A DNA stretch of 64,000 bases from Azoarcus sp. CIB (lineage in GTDB: Bacteria > Pseudomonadota > Gammaproteobacteria > Burkholderiales > Rhodocyclaceae), in NCBI RefSeq assembly GCF_001190925.1, contig NZ_CP011072.1:4774001-4838000 (forward strand), written 5' to 3'. Under the pieces are notes generated by a model. The model was not told where the DNA came from and ran no database searches. It saw only the letters and a list, made by a program, of their open reading frames with translations. Positions 1 to 8,930 of the stretch are shown here, piece after piece. A program made the translations under genes and the position numbers. Each line of letters opens with the position of its first letter. Position 1 is the first letter of the stretch.

Positions 1-138
1 GCCGTTCGTGAAGGGCAGATCGTCGGCACCGCGGATCTTCACCGCGCGACCATCCTCGACGGTGACCTCCATCGCACAGGTGTCGGGACAGTCGTGTGGA
101 CAGGCGGCGCGGACGACTTTGCTGGCGGCAATGCTCAT
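1..138 (-). CDS. Molybdopterin oxidoreductase, N-terminal fragment (partial)
   Basis: Only the first 46 codons are in the window; the gene runs off the left edge. The start ATG is at 138-136. The peptide carries CPHDCPDTC (residues 13-21), the cysteine spacing of the N-terminal [4Fe-4S] site of the formate dehydrogenase/DMSO reductase family, followed by a beta-strand region (MEVTVEDGRAVKIRG) typical of these enzymes. There is no Tat signal before the cysteines, so a cytoplasmic enzyme is more likely. The substrate cannot be inferred from this fragment. Confidence 0.8.
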   Translation of the reverse strand, partial: MSIAASKVVRAACPHDCPDTCAMEVTVEDGRAVKIRGADDLPFTNG

Positions 139-250
139 GACCACTCCTGAATCTCGCCGGGCAGTGCGGCGCGCACCGGCCTGCAGCCAGCGGGCGGGAA
201 TCCCGGCGTTTCGCCCGCCGCCGGCCAATGTGGGCCGGCCCGTCTCATGT

Positions 251-880
251 TCAGCGCTGCTTCGCGGCGGCGCTGCTCAGTTCCACGTAGCGGGCGCGGT
301 CGGCCTCGAAGCGCGTGCGCGTCGCCGCGAGGTCGCTCGACTTCTCCTCGATGAGCCTGCCCTGCGCCGCCAGCTCGCTGTCGATCGAGCGCAGGTTGGC
401 GGCGAGGTCGCGCGGCAGGTCGCGCCCCTTGTGGAACTCGGCTTCCTTTTCGAAGCGCTGGCGTTTCGTGCGCAGCTCCTTGTCGCGCTTGCGCGCCTCG
501 TCGATGCTGCGCTCGATGTCGCCGATCTCGCGGTCGCGGCGACGGTCGAGATCCTCGACGCTCGCGTAGGTCTCGAGCAGGGCCTGGTCGAAGCGGCGCT
601 GCTTGGCCTGGCGCGTCTCGTCATCCTTCTTCTGCTGTTCCGCCGCCCTGCGACGGGCGATTTCGTCGGCACTCAGGGGTGCGGAGACCTCGCGTTTGAT
701 CGTGCCCTGCGGGCCGATCTCGCGATATGCACGCCCGTAACAGGCCTGCGGGAGCACGTCGCCGCACTGGCGCCGGCCGTCCCCATCCTCGCAGCAATAC
801 ACCTTCGCGCCGGCGGTGTTCGCCAGCGTCAGGCCCAGCAGGAGCGCCGCCAGGAGCTCAGGACTGCGTCGCGATGCCAT
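251..880 (-). CDS. Secreted DUF4124-like protein with coiled-coil tail
   Basis: A 209-residue protein with an N-terminal signal peptide (hydrophobic [17 protein letters not shown]). A short cysteine-containing segment follows ([16 protein letters not shown]) that resembles the DUF4124 type of periplasmic domain. From about residue 75 to the end the sequence is rich in Glu, Arg, Lys and Ala and should form a long coiled coil. The start overlaps the last 23 bases of pyrE, so the two are probably co-transcribed. I cannot assign a function; a periplasmic structural or scaffold role is the most that can be said. Confidence 0.65.
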   Translation of the reverse strand: MASRRSPELLAALLLGLTLANTAGAKVYCCEDGDGRRQCGDVLPQACYGRAYREIGPQGTIKREVSAPLSADEIARRRAAEQQKKDDETRQAKQRRFDQALLETYASVEDLDRRRDREIGDIERSIDEARKRDKELRTKRQRFEKEAEFHKGRDLPRDLAANLRSIDSELAAQGRLIEEKSSDLAATRTRFEADRARYVELSSAAAKQR

Positions 881-1505
881 AGGTGTTCCGGTAGGCCTGC
901 ACGGCCTCGAGGTTGGCGGCCAACTCCGGGCTGTCGCCCAGAAAGCCGATCAGGTCTTCGAGCGTCGCGACGGCGACGACGGGGATGCCGAAGCTCTCGC
1001 GCACTTCCTGCACTGCCGATTTCTCGCCCTTCCCGCGCTCCATGCGGTCGAGCGCGATCACCACGCCCGCCGCTTCGGCGCCGGCGCCGCGGATGATGTC
1101 GACCGATTCGCGCACCGAGGTGCCCGCCGAGATCACGTCGTCGAGAATCAGCACGCGGCCCTTGAGCGGTGCACCGACCAAGGTGCCGCCTTCGCCGTGG
1201 TCCTTGGCCTCCTTGCGGTTGAAGGCGAAGGGCAGGTTCACGCCCTGCTCGGCCAAGCGGATCGCCACACCGGCGACCAGCGGGATGCCCTTGTAGGCCG
1301 GCCCGAAGAGCATGTCGCAGGGCACGCCCGCGGCGACGATCGCGCGCGCGTAGAAGCCGCACAGTTCGCGGAACGAGCTGCCGTCGTCGAACAGCCCGGC
1401 GTTGAAGAAGTACGGCGAATTGCGCCCCGCCTTGGTCACGAAGGACCCGAAGCGCAGCACGCCCTTGTCGCAGGCCAACGTGATGAAATCCCGGCTAAAA
1501 TCCAC
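858..1505 (-). CDS. pyrE: Orotate phosphoribosyltransferase
   Basis: PyrE joins orotate to PRPP to give OMP, the fifth step of de novo pyrimidine synthesis, in the cytoplasm. The 215 residues match the normal length. The PRPP-binding motif [14 protein letters not shown] lies near residue 120, and the family N-terminus ([20 protein letters not shown]) is intact. The start is GTG at 1505-1503. The divergent exonuclease III gene begins only 33 bases away, so both promoters must be very compact or extend into coding sequence. The downstream coiled-coil gene overlaps the 3' end by 23 bases. Confidence 0.95.
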   Translation of the reverse strand: MDFSRDFITLACDKGVLRFGSFVTKAGRNSPYFFNAGLFDDGSSFRELCGFYARAIVAAGVPCDMLFGPAYKGIPLVAGVAIRLAEQGVNLPFAFNRKEAKDHGEGGTLVGAPLKGRVLILDDVISAGTSVRESVDIIRGAGAEAAGVVIALDRMERGKGEKSAVQEVRESFGIPVVAVATLEDLIGFLGDSPELAANLEAVQAYRNTYGIATQS

Positions 1506-1538
1506 GCTCTTGCTTCCAGTTCTGGGTTATCCGGCCGA

Positions 1539-2321
1539 ATGTTACGCGTCATCACTCTCAACCTCAACGGCATCCGCTCGGCCACCACCAAGGGCTTTCT
1601 CGACTGGCTCGGCGCGCAGGATGCGGACGTCGTCTGCCTGCAGGAACTGAAGGCGCACGCGGGCGACCTGAGCGACGCGATGCGTGCGCCCGGAGGCTAC
1701 ACGGGCTACTTCCATCACGCCGAGAAGAAGGGCTACAGCGGCGTCGGCCTGTACGCGCGGCGCACGCCGGACCGCGTCGTCGAGGGACTCGGCATCGCCG
1801 ACATCGACGCCGAGGGGCGCTTCCTGCAGCTCGACTTCGGGCAGCTGTCCGTCGTGTCGCTGTACCTGCCCTCCGGATCGAGCTCCGAGGAGCGCCAGCA
1901 GATCAAGTTCGGCTTCATGGAGCGCTTCCTGCCGCACATGGAAAACTTGCGCGCGAGCGGGCGCGAGGTCGTGATCTGCGGCGACTGGAACATCGCGCAC
2001 AAGGAGATCGACCTCAGGAACTGGAAGTCGAACCAGAAGAACTCCGGCTTCCTGCCCGAGGAGCGCGCGTGGATGACGCGCGTGCTCGAAGGGCAAGGCT
2101 GGGTCGACGTCTACCGCCGCCTGCATCCGGACACCACCGACGCCTGCTACACGTGGTGGTCGAACCGCGGCCAGGCGTGGGCGAAGAACGTGGGCTGGCG
2201 CCTCGACTACCAGCTCGCGACGCCGGGCATCGCCGCGACGGCGCGCACGGCGCAGGTCTATAAGGACCAGCGCTTCTCCGACCACGCACCGCTGACGATC
2301 GACTACGACTGGTCCGAGTGA
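1539..2321 (+). CDS. xthA: Exodeoxyribonuclease III
   Basis: A 260-residue DNA repair enzyme of the exonuclease III/AP endonuclease family: 3'-5' exonuclease and abasic-site cleavage. The metal-binding glutamate is in CLQELK (E36). The catalytic stretch GDWNIAHKEIDL and the C-terminal SDHAPL motif are all present. I start at ATG 1539 because the protein then begins directly with MLRVITLNLNGIR, the family N-terminus; the open frame extends much further upstream but is only the antisense of pyrE. It ends 12 bases before the convergent GlxA-type regulator. Confidence 0.95.
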   Translation: MLRVITLNLNGIRSATTKGFLDWLGAQDADVVCLQELKAHAGDLSDAMRAPGGYTGYFHHAEKKGYSGVGLYARRTPDRVVEGLGIADIDAEGRFLQLDFGQLSVVSLYLPSGSSSEERQQIKFGFMERFLPHMENLRASGREVVICGDWNIAHKEIDLRNWKSNQKNSGFLPEERAWMTRVLEGQGWVDVYRRLHPDTTDACYTWWSNRGQAWAKNVGWRLDYQLATPGIAATARTAQVYKDQRFSDHAPLTIDYDWSE

Positions 2322-2333
2322 AGCCCGCGCGGC

Positions 2334-3389
2334 TCAGTGCGCGTGGCCGGCGGCTTCGCGCAGCACCTCGCGCAGGTCGCCGAACTTGCGCCGGTAGCGC
2401 GCCGGCGTGAGCTTCACCTCGCGCTTGAACAGGCGCGAGAAGAAGCTCGCGTCCTCGTAGCCGAGCTCCTCCGCAATCGCCTCGATCGGCAGGCGAGTCG
2501 CCTCCAGCATCTGCTTGGCCTCCTCGATGCGCACCGCGTGTACGTAGGCGAGCGGCGACATGCCCGTGACCTGGCGGAAGCGGCGCACGAAGGCGCGTTC
2601 GGACAGGCCCGTGAGCTCGGCCATCGCGGCGACCGGCGCCGCTTCCGCATAATGCGTCGCGGCCCACACCTGGGCGCGCGCGATCAGCGCGTCGTCGGTC
2701 TGCCGGCTCGCCGAGAGGCGCGCGAAGGGCTGCTGGCCGGCGTGATGCCAGTCGATGAGATTCACGCGCGCGAGCTGCATCGCCGCCTCGACGCCCGCGA
2801 AGCGCGCGATCAGGTACAGCGCGAGGTCCTGCCAGGTCGTGCCCCCACCCGCCATCACCAGCCGCTGGCCATCGCCGGCGACGACCAGCGAGCGCTGGCA
2901 CTGCACGCGCACTTCCGGGAAGCGTTCGGCGAGCGCGCCGCAGAAGGCCCAGTGCGTCGTCGCCGGCTCGCCGTCGAGCAGCCCCGCCTGCGCCATCAGC
3001 AGCGCCCCGGAACACGCCGACGCGATGACCGCGCCGCCCGCGTAGGCGCCGCGCAGCCACGCGCACTCGGCGTCGAAGCGGCCCCCCAGCGGCTCGGACG
3101 GCACGACCGTGAGTTCGGGAATGCATATGAGGTCCGGCTCGGGCACCGCGTCCAGGCGGCAATCGGGACATACGCGCACGCCGTTCGCGACCGTCAGCGG
3201 TGCGCCGTCCGCCGACACGACGACCGAGGCCATCAGCGAGGGCCCGGGCATGCCGTGCTCGATCAGGCCCCAGTCGCGCCCGGCCGCATGGAAGAAGTCG
3301 TGCATGCCGTACATCACCGAGGCGCTCGTCTCGGCGAAGGCGAGGATGGCGACCCGGGGCGGGCCGCCGGCGGAGCGGGCGGAATGCAT
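2334..3389 (-). CDS. GlxA-type transcriptional regulator (DJ-1/PfpI + AraC)
   Basis: A 351-residue regulator with two domains. Residues about 10-190 form a DJ-1/PfpI glutamine-amidotransferase-like sensor, with CSG at the nucleophile-elbow position (IASACSGALLMAQAG). Residues about 235-335 form an AraC double helix-turn-helix: first HTH around MAELTGLSERAFVRRF, second around IAEELGYEDASFFSRLF. It is divergent from the TTC38-like gene at 3512, with about 120 bases between, so that gene is its likely target. The ligand is unknown. Confidence 0.9.
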   Translation of the reverse strand: MHSARSAGGPPRVAILAFAETSASVMYGMHDFFHAAGRDWGLIEHGMPGPSLMASVVVSADGAPLTVANGVRVCPDCRLDAVPEPDLICIPELTVVPSEPLGGRFDAECAWLRGAYAGGAVIASACSGALLMAQAGLLDGEPATTHWAFCGALAERFPEVRVQCQRSLVVAGDGQRLVMAGGGTTWQDLALYLIARFAGVEAAMQLARVNLIDWHHAGQQPFARLSASRQTDDALIARAQVWAATHYAEAAPVAAMAELTGLSERAFVRRFRQVTGMSPLAYVHAVRIEEAKQMLEATRLPIEAIAEELGYEDASFFSRLFKREVKLTPARYRRKFGDLREVLREAAGHAH

Positions 3390-3511
3390 GGCGCGATCGT
3401 CCTGTTCGTGACCGTTTTCACCTTAGTCCACGCAATCGCTCCGCCATAGGATGCATTCCAGACACCGCCGCCGCGACGGCGCAAGGTGCACCACCCCAAC
3501 GGAGAGACACG

Positions 3512-4828
3512 ATGAACACGACCGACCTTGCCGGCAATCCCCTCAGCCACGCCGACGACGCAGCCCTCGCGCACTACGCCCGCGCACTGCGGCAATTCCA
3601 CTGCTACTGCGGCGACCCGGTCGCGACGACGGACGCCGCGACGGCGATCCAACCGGACTTCGTGATGGGCCACTTGCTGCATGCGTGGCTGCACCTGCTC
3701 GGCACCGAACCGGACGGCGTCGCCGTCGCCCGCGCGGACGCGGCGAAGGCGGCCGCCTGCGCACCGAACCGGCGCGAACAGGCGCACCTCGACGCGATCG
3801 CACATTTCGCCGGCGGGCGCTGTGAAGCGGCGGGACGCGTGCTCGAGGACCTGGCGATCGAGTGGCCGCGCGACGTCCTCGCGCTGCAGGCGGGACACCT
3901 CGTCGATTTCTACCGCGGCGACGCGCGCCTGCTGCGCGACCGCATCGCCCGCGCGCTGCCCGCGTGGGACGCGTCCATGCCCGGCTACCACGCCCTGCTC
4001 GGCATGCACGCCTTCGGCTGCGAGGAAACGGGCGACTACCGCCGCGCGGAAGCGCAAGGACAGCGCGCGTTGGAGCTCGAACCGGCCGATTCCTGGGCGC
4101 ACCACGCGGTCGCCCACGTGCTCGAGATGGAGGGACGCACCAGCGACGGCATCGCCTGGATGCGCGAACGCCAGCCGCACTGGGCGGAGGACAACTTCTT
4201 CGCAGTGCATAACTGGTGGCACCTCGCCCTCTTCCACCTCGACCGCGACGAGATCGACGAGGCGCTCGCGCTCTTCGACGGCCCGATCCACGGACCACGC
4301 TCCGTGCTGATGCTGGACCTCGCGGACGCCTCGGCGATGTTGTGCCGGCTGCAGTTCGCCGGCATCGACGTTGCCGCGCGCTGGAAGAGCGTCGCCGACT
4401 GCTGGCGCGCGTCGGCACGGCCGGGGCTGTATTCCTTCAACGACCTGCACGCGATGATGGCGTGGCTCGGCGCGAGCCAGGACGCTTACGCAGGCGACTG
4501 GATGGCCGCGCAGCGCAATCTCGACGCGACAGAGATCGGCGACCACGCCGCCATCGGGACCGCGGTCGGCGAGCCGCTGCTGCGCGCCTTCGGCGACCTC
4601 GCCGCCGGACGGTACGACAACGCAACCGACACGCTGCGCGCCGTCCGCCCGATCGCCCACCGCTTCGGCGGCAGCAACGCGCAGCGCGACCTCATCGACC
4701 TCGCGTTGATCGAGGCGGCGCTGCGCGGCGGACAGGTGCCGCTCGCACGCGCGCTGATCCACGAGCGTCTCGCGCGCAAGCCCGACAGCGCGATCAACCG
4801 CCGGCTCGTTGCGCGCCTGCCCCACTGA
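3512..4828 (+). CDS. TTC38-like tetratricopeptide repeat protein
   Basis: A 438-residue protein that resembles the TTC38 family along its length, notably AHHAVAHVLEMEGR and HNWWHLALFHLD in the middle. It is all alpha-helical with degenerate TPR units and has no signal peptide or membrane segment, so it is cytoplasmic. TTC38 proteins have no established bacterial function; some sit beside oxidoreductases. The start ATG follows GGAGAGACACG, a good ribosome site. The divergent GlxA-type regulator suggests inducible expression, which is inference from position only. Confidence 0.75.
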   Translation: MNTTDLAGNPLSHADDAALAHYARALRQFHCYCGDPVATTDAATAIQPDFVMGHLLHAWLHLLGTEPDGVAVARADAAKAAACAPNRREQAHLDAIAHFAGGRCEAAGRVLEDLAIEWPRDVLALQAGHLVDFYRGDARLLRDRIARALPAWDASMPGYHALLGMHAFGCEETGDYRRAEAQGQRALELEPADSWAHHAVAHVLEMEGRTSDGIAWMRERQPHWAEDNFFAVHNWWHLALFHLDRDEIDEALALFDGPIHGPRSVLMLDLADASAMLCRLQFAGIDVAARWKSVADCWRASARPGLYSFNDLHAMMAWLGASQDAYAGDWMAAQRNLDATEIGDHAAIGTAVGEPLLRAFGDLAAGRYDNATDTLRAVRPIAHRFGGSNAQRDLIDLALIEAALRGGQVPLARALIHERLARKPDSAINRRLVARLPH

Positions 4829-4836
4829 TCCGCGCT

Positions 4837-4879
4837 GCACGCACGCGCCGCCCCGGGAAAGGGGGCGGCGCGTGCGTGC
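4837..4879. terminator. Perfect 18-bp hairpin after TTC38-like gene
   Basis: Positions 4837-4854 and 4862-4879 are perfectly complementary, with a 7-base loop GGGAAAG. The hairpin starts 8 bases after the stop codon at 4828. No T-run follows on the plus strand, so it is either a structure-dependent terminator or an mRNA 3'-end stabiliser. The next gene starts at 5018. Confidence 0.55.
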
Positions 4880-5017
4880 GTCGTCGTGCCGCCGAGGCAT
4901 CCCGTCACAAGCGATAAGCCTTTAGCATTTGCCTTCGCGCGGGAATCGGGCTAGCCTGACTTTGCCTCGTGCGCTCGCGCGCACGTCAATGTTGCCAGCA
5001 CAGAGGGGGTACGAAAA

Positions 5018-5329
5018 ATGTCCAACAATGCCGATGTTTCCCGCGACAAACTCGTTTCGGACTTCAAGGTCGTGATCAGCGACGCCGAGGAGCTTCTGAA
5101 GCTGACCGCCGGGCAGGCCGGCGACAAGCTGAGCGAAGTGCGCAGCCGCCTCAGCGACCGCATGGCGACCGCGAAAGACCGCATGTCCGACATGGAAGCG
5201 GTCGCCGTGGAGCAAGCGAAGAAGGTCGCCCATGCGACCGACGACTACGTGCACAAGAATCCGTGGCAGGCGGTCGGGATCGCCGCCGGCGTGGCCTTCC
5301 TGCTGGGCCTGCTGTCGGGTCGTCGCTGA
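5018..5329 (+). CDS. DUF883 (ElaB/YqjD) inner-membrane protein
   Basis: A 103-residue protein with a soluble, charged, helical N-terminal part (residues 1-75) and one C-terminal membrane helix (AVGIAAGVAFLLGLLSGRR) with the small-residue pattern and terminal RR typical of DUF883. E. coli YqjD and ElaB are tail-anchored proteins reported to bind ribosomes in stationary phase; that role is by family analogy. A possible ribosome site GAGGGGG lies a few bases before the ATG. The next gene follows after 4 bases, as in the yqjDEK arrangement. Confidence 0.88.
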   Translation: MSNNADVSRDKLVSDFKVVISDAEELLKLTAGQAGDKLSEVRSRLSDRMATAKDRMSDMEAVAVEQAKKVAHATDDYVHKNPWQAVGIAAGVAFLLGLLSGRR

Positions 5330-5333
5330 CCCC

Positions 5334-5717
5334 GTGGCCGAGGAGCACAAGCGGCGCCTCGCGGGCAGCCTGCGCGGCTTCCTGGACGCCGGCCTCGCGA
5401 CCGCGCAGACGCGGCTGGAGCTGCTCGCCGTCGAGGCGCAGGAAGAGAAGCTGCGCCTCACCGGGCTGCTCTTCAACACCTTGTTGAGCGCGGTGTTTCT
5501 CGGCTTCGGCGTCGTGTTCCTGGTGGTGTTCCTGACGGTGCTGTTCTGGGACGACCACCGCCTGCTGGCGCTGGGGCTGGGAACCATCGTGCTGCTCGCG
5601 GCAGGCCTCCTGACGGCGCGCAATGCGGCGCGTGAAGTGAAGCGCGGCAGCCGCCTGTTCGCGGCGAGCCTGGGCGAACTCGCGCGCGACCGCGAAGCGC
5701 TGCGGCCACGCGAATGA
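5334..5717 (+). CDS. Phage-holin-superfamily III membrane protein (YqjE-like)
   Basis: A 127-residue protein starting at GTG 5334, four bases after the DUF883 stop codon. It has an amphipathic N-terminal helix (residues 10-45) followed by two membrane helices (about 50-75 and 80-97) and a charged tail. This is the layout of YqjE, classed in the holin superfamily III although no lytic role is known. It overlaps the start of the third gene by 4 bases (ATGA), so the trio is translationally coupled. Confidence 0.85.
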   Translation: MAEEHKRRLAGSLRGFLDAGLATAQTRLELLAVEAQEEKLRLTGLLFNTLLSAVFLGFGVVFLVVFLTVLFWDDHRLLALGLGTIVLLAAGLLTARNAAREVKRGSRLFAASLGELARDREALRPRE

Positions 5718-6031
5718 ATCCGCGGCTGCTCGAACTGGCGCTGCGCAGGCAGCGACTGCAGTTCGCCGCGGAGCGCCAACGCGAGGTCATCGTTGCCGGC
5801 CTCGCGCGCGTCGAATCGGTGCTCGACGTCGTCGACCGCGCCCGCGACCATGTGCGCGGGCTGCGCGACTATGTGCCACTGCTTTCCGCGCTGGCCCTCG
5901 CCGTCGTTGTCATCCGGCCGCGCGGGGCGCTACGCGCGGCGCGCCGCGCCTGGTTCGGCTGGCTGCTCTACCGCCGGCTCGGGCGCAGCCTCGATTCCCT
6001 GATCGGCTACCTGCGGCGCGTCGCTAGCTGA
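5714..6031 (+). CDS. YqjK-like small protein
   Basis: A 105-residue, strongly basic protein. It begins with an Arg-rich amphipathic helix (LLELALRRQRLQFAAERQR) and has one hydrophobic stretch (YVPLLSALALAVVVIRP, about residues 55-71). Size, position and the RR-rich start match YqjK, the third member of the yqjDEK operon. Function is unknown. Its 3' end overlaps the convergent uracil permease by 8 bases. Confidence 0.72.
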   Translation: MNPRLLELALRRQRLQFAAERQREVIVAGLARVESVLDVVDRARDHVRGLRDYVPLLSALALAVVVIRPRGALRAARRAWFGWLLYRRLGRSLDSLIGYLRRVAS

Positions 6032-7268
6032 CGCGCCTCTTCGGCAGCACGAAGTTCAGCAGCACCGCCGCGACCCCGCACAGGCTCACGCCCTGCAGCG
6101 CGACGCCGTCGAGGTTGAGCGCGAGCCCGCCGATGCCGAACACCAACACCGAGGACACGATCACGAGGTTGCGCGGCTCCTCGAGGTCGACGCGCGCGGC
6201 GATCAGCGTCTTCAGGCCGATGCTCGCGACCGAGCCGAACAGCAGCATCATGATGCCGCCCATCACCGGCACCGGGATCGACTGCAGGATCGCGTTGAAC
6301 TTGCCGAAGAAGGCCATCACGATCGCGAGCACGGCGGCCCAGGTCATGATTGCGGGGTTGAAGTTGCGCGTGAGCGTCACGGCACCGGTCACTTCCGAGT
6401 AGGTCGTCACCGGGGGTCCGCCGATCAGGCCGGCAAACGCCACCGCCAGGCCGTCGCCGGCGAGCGTACGGTGCAGGCCGGGGCTCTCGGTGTAGTCCTT
6501 GCCGGTGACACCGCCGATCGCGACGATGTCGCCGACGTGTTCGATCGCCGGCGCGAGCGCGACCGGCAGCAGGAACAGGATCGCCGCCCACTCGAAGCGC
6601 GGCGCGGCGAGTTGCGGCAGCGCGAGCCACGGCGCGGCGGCGATCTTGCCGAAATCGACCAGCCCGATCGTCGCGGAGAGCATGTAGCCGACCAGTACGC
6701 CGGCGAGGATGGGCACGAGCTTGAGGAAGCCGCGCGCGTAGGTCGCCACGACGACCGTCGTGCCGAACGACGCCGCCGCGATGAGCATCGAGGTGGTGTA
6801 GGGCACCAGCTCGACCTTGCCGTCGCCGCTGCGGCCCATGGCCATATTGACGGCCACCGCCGCGAGCGACAGGCCAATGATCATGATGATCGGGCCGATC
6901 ACGACCGGCGGCATGTACTTGTGCACGATGTCCGCACCGTGACGCCACACCAGGCCCGCGAAGACGAAATACACGAGGCTCACGCAGATCATGCCGCCCA
7001 TTGTCGCGGCCGGACCCCAGGTCTGCATGCTGAAGATGACGGGCGCGATGAAGGCGAAGCTGGAGCCGAGGAAGATCGGCACCTGGCGGCCGGTGACGAG
7101 TTGGAACAGCAGCGTGCCCACACCGGCGCCGAGCAGCGCCATGCTGGGGTTGAGGCCGGTGAGCAGCGGCACCAGCACCAGCGCGCCGAAGGCGACGAAG
7201 AGAATCTGGGCGCCGGAAATCGCCTGCCGCCACAGCGGCTCGGCGCCCTCGATCGGGAGTTCGCGCAT
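6024..7268 (-). CDS. uraA: Uracil permease (nucleobase:cation symporter-2)
   Basis: A 414-residue polytopic membrane protein of the NCS2 family that should import uracil with protons. The N-terminus (PLWRQAISGAQILFVAFGALVLVPLLTG), the loop AIEHVGDIVAIGGVTGKD and the GGPPVTTYSEVTGAV segment are family signatures; the glutamate in AIEHVGD is the usual substrate contact. I choose ATG 7268, giving the standard length, rather than the longer open frame. It lies 8 bases downstream of upp, so import and phosphoribosylation of uracil form one operon. Confidence 0.92.
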   Translation of the reverse strand: MRELPIEGAEPLWRQAISGAQILFVAFGALVLVPLLTGLNPSMALLGAGVGTLLFQLVTGRQVPIFLGSSFAFIAPVIFSMQTWGPAATMGGMICVSLVYFVFAGLVWRHGADIVHKYMPPVVIGPIIMIIGLSLAAVAVNMAMGRSGDGKVELVPYTTSMLIAAASFGTTVVVATYARGFLKLVPILAGVLVGYMLSATIGLVDFGKIAAAPWLALPQLAAPRFEWAAILFLLPVALAPAIEHVGDIVAIGGVTGKDYTESPGLHRTLAGDGLAVAFAGLIGGPPVTTYSEVTGAVTLTRNFNPAIMTWAAVLAIVMAFFGKFNAILQSIPVPVMGGIMMLLFGSVASIGLKTLIAARVDLEEPRNLVIVSSVLVFGIGGLALNLDGVALQGVSLCGVAAVLLNFVLPKRRVS

Positions 7269-7276
7269 GGAGGGTC

Positions 7277-7912
7277 TCAGTTGTTGTGCTTGGTGCCGAA
7301 GATCTTGTCGCCGGCGTCGCCGAGGCCCGGGATGATGTAGCCGTGCTCGTTGAGGTGGCTGTCGATGCTCGCGGTGAAAATCTTCACGTCGGGATGCTTC
7401 TCGTCCATCAGGCGGATGCCCTCGGGCGCAGCGACCAGCACCAGCGCGCGGATCTGCCGGCAGCCGGCGCGCTTGAGCATGTCGACGGTCGCCACCATCG
7501 AGCCGCCGGTCGCGAGCATCGGGTCGATGATCAGCGCCATGCGCTCGGCGAGGTTGCCGACGAACTTCTCGACGTAGGGCGCGGGCATCAGCGTCTCCTC
7601 GTTGCGCGCGATGCCGACGACGCTGACCTTGGCGCTCGGGATCATGTCGAGCACGCCGTCGAGCATACCCAGCCCGGCGCGCAGGATGGGCACGACGGTG
7701 ACCTTCTTGCCCTTGATGCGCTCGACTTCGACCGGGCCGGCCCAGCCGTCTATCGTCACCGTTTCGAGCGCGAAGTCCTGGCAGGCCTCGTAGGCCAGCA
7801 GGCGGGCGAGTTCGGCGGTGAGTTCGCGGAATTTCTTGGTGCTGATGTCGGCCTCGCGCATCAGTCCGATCTTGTGGCGGACGAGCGGGTGGTTGATCTG
7901 TTTCACGGACAT
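7277..7912 (-). CDS. upp: Uracil phosphoribosyltransferase
   Basis: Upp converts uracil and PRPP to UMP in the cytoplasm (pyrimidine salvage). The 211 residues match the family. PRPP-binding [10 protein letters not shown] (about residues 130-139) and the uracil-binding C-terminal [17 protein letters not shown] are intact. The start ATG is at 7912, since the product then begins with the usual [16 protein letters not shown]. It is first in an operon with uraA and divergent from hpt across 114 bases. Confidence 0.95.
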   Translation of the reverse strand: MSVKQINHPLVRHKIGLMREADISTKKFRELTAELARLLAYEACQDFALETVTIDGWAGPVEVERIKGKKVTVVPILRAGLGMLDGVLDMIPSAKVSVVGIARNEETLMPAPYVEKFVGNLAERMALIIDPMLATGGSMVATVDMLKRAGCRQIRALVLVAAPEGIRLMDEKHPDVKIFTASIDSHLNEHGYIIPGLGDAGDKIFGTKHNN

Positions 7913-8026
7913 GGAGGGTGGCTCCCGGCAGCGGTGTGGAATCGCGCGCCAGTCTAACGCAAGGGCGCGGCGCAAAGCCCTCCGGTAGAATCGGGTCTTT
8001 CCACAATATCCGCTGGAGGGAGCGCG

Positions 8027-8584
8027 ATGGCCGTCGATCTGGACGAAATCATCCGCGTGCGCGAGGAAGCCGACTGCCTCGCCGATGGCGCGACCGTGAA
8101 CGCCGCGCTGGATCGCATGGCGGCGGAGATCACCGCGCAGATGCGCAACAAGAACCCGCTGGTGTACGTCGTGATGAATGGCGGCATGATCCTCGCGGGC
8201 CAGATCCTGCCGCGCCTGCCCTTCCCGCTGGAACTGGCCTATCTGCACGCGACGCGCTACGGCCATGCGCTGAAGGGCGCGGACCTCGACTGGCGCATGC
8301 GGCCGACGCAGGACTTACGCGGGCGCGCGGTGCTGGTGCTCGACGACATCCTCGATGAGGGCCACACGCTGTACTCGATCCTGGAATACCTGAAAGGCGA
8401 AGGCGCCGCGGAAGTGCGTTCCGCGGTGCTCACGCACAAGCTGCACGAGCGCAAGGCCTATCCGGGCATGCGCGCGGACTTCACCGGGCTCGACGTCGCC
8501 GACCGCTTCCTGTTCGGCTGCGGCATGGACTACAAGGGCTACTGGCGCAACGCGCCGGGCATCTACGCGGTAAAGGGACTGTGA
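8027..8584 (+). CDS. hpt: Hypoxanthine-guanine phosphoribosyltransferase
   Basis: A 185-residue purine salvage enzyme (hypoxanthine or guanine plus PRPP to IMP or GMP). The PRPP loop [16 protein letters not shown] is at about residues 102-117, and the pyrophosphate loop region [12 protein letters not shown] at about 48-59. A strong ribosome site (TGGAGGGAGCGCG) precedes the ATG. It is divergent from upp-uraA and 10 bases upstream of the DUF1840 gene, suggesting a small operon. Exact base preference cannot be read from sequence. Confidence 0.9.
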   Translation: MAVDLDEIIRVREEADCLADGATVNAALDRMAAEITAQMRNKNPLVYVVMNGGMILAGQILPRLPFPLELAYLHATRYGHALKGADLDWRMRPTQDLRGRAVLVLDDILDEGHTLYSILEYLKGEGAAEVRSAVLTHKLHERKAYPGMRADFTGLDVADRFLFGCGMDYKGYWRNAPGIYAVKGL

Positions 8585-8594
8585 GGACAAGGCA

Positions 8595-8930
8595 ATGCTG
8601 ATCACCTTCAAGTCGGCCGCGGGCGCCGACGTCATCATGTTCGGCGACATCGCGAAGAAGCTCGTCGCGATCCTCGGCAAGGATCCGCAGGACGGAAAAG
8701 GCATCGTCACCGTCGAACAGCTGCCCGACGCGATCGCGCGCCTGCGCGCGGCGATCGACGAGGACAAGGCACGCCAGGCGGGCCACGCGCAGGACGAGGA
8801 CGAGGACGAACCCGACCCCGAGCGCCACGGCATGGCCGCGCCGGTAAGCCTCGCGCAGCGCGCGTGGCCGCTGCTCGACCTGCTGCAGCTGTCGCAGAAG
8901 GAAGGCGTGCCGGTCGTGTGGGGCGTCTGA
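8595..8930 (+). CDS. DUF1840 family protein
   Basis: A 111-residue cytoplasmic protein recognised as DUF1840 from its N-terminus (MLITFKSAAGADVIMFGDIAKKLVAILGK). An acidic linker (DEDEDEPDPE, about residues 69-78) separates it from a C-terminal helical part ending in GVPVVWGV. DUF1840 is common in betaproteobacteria and has no known function. It lies 10 bases after hpt and its end overlaps the likely start of the next gene. Confidence 0.85.
   Translation: MLITFKSAAGADVIMFGDIAKKLVAILGKDPQDGKGIVTVEQLPDAIARLRAAIDEDKARQAGHAQDEDEDEPDPERHGMAAPVSLAQRAWPLLDLLQLSQKEGVPVVWGV

Noticed and set aside
3390..3511. Sigma-70 promoter for the TTC38-like gene (TAGGAT box)
   Set aside because: The -10-like box has no acceptable -35 at 16-18 bases.
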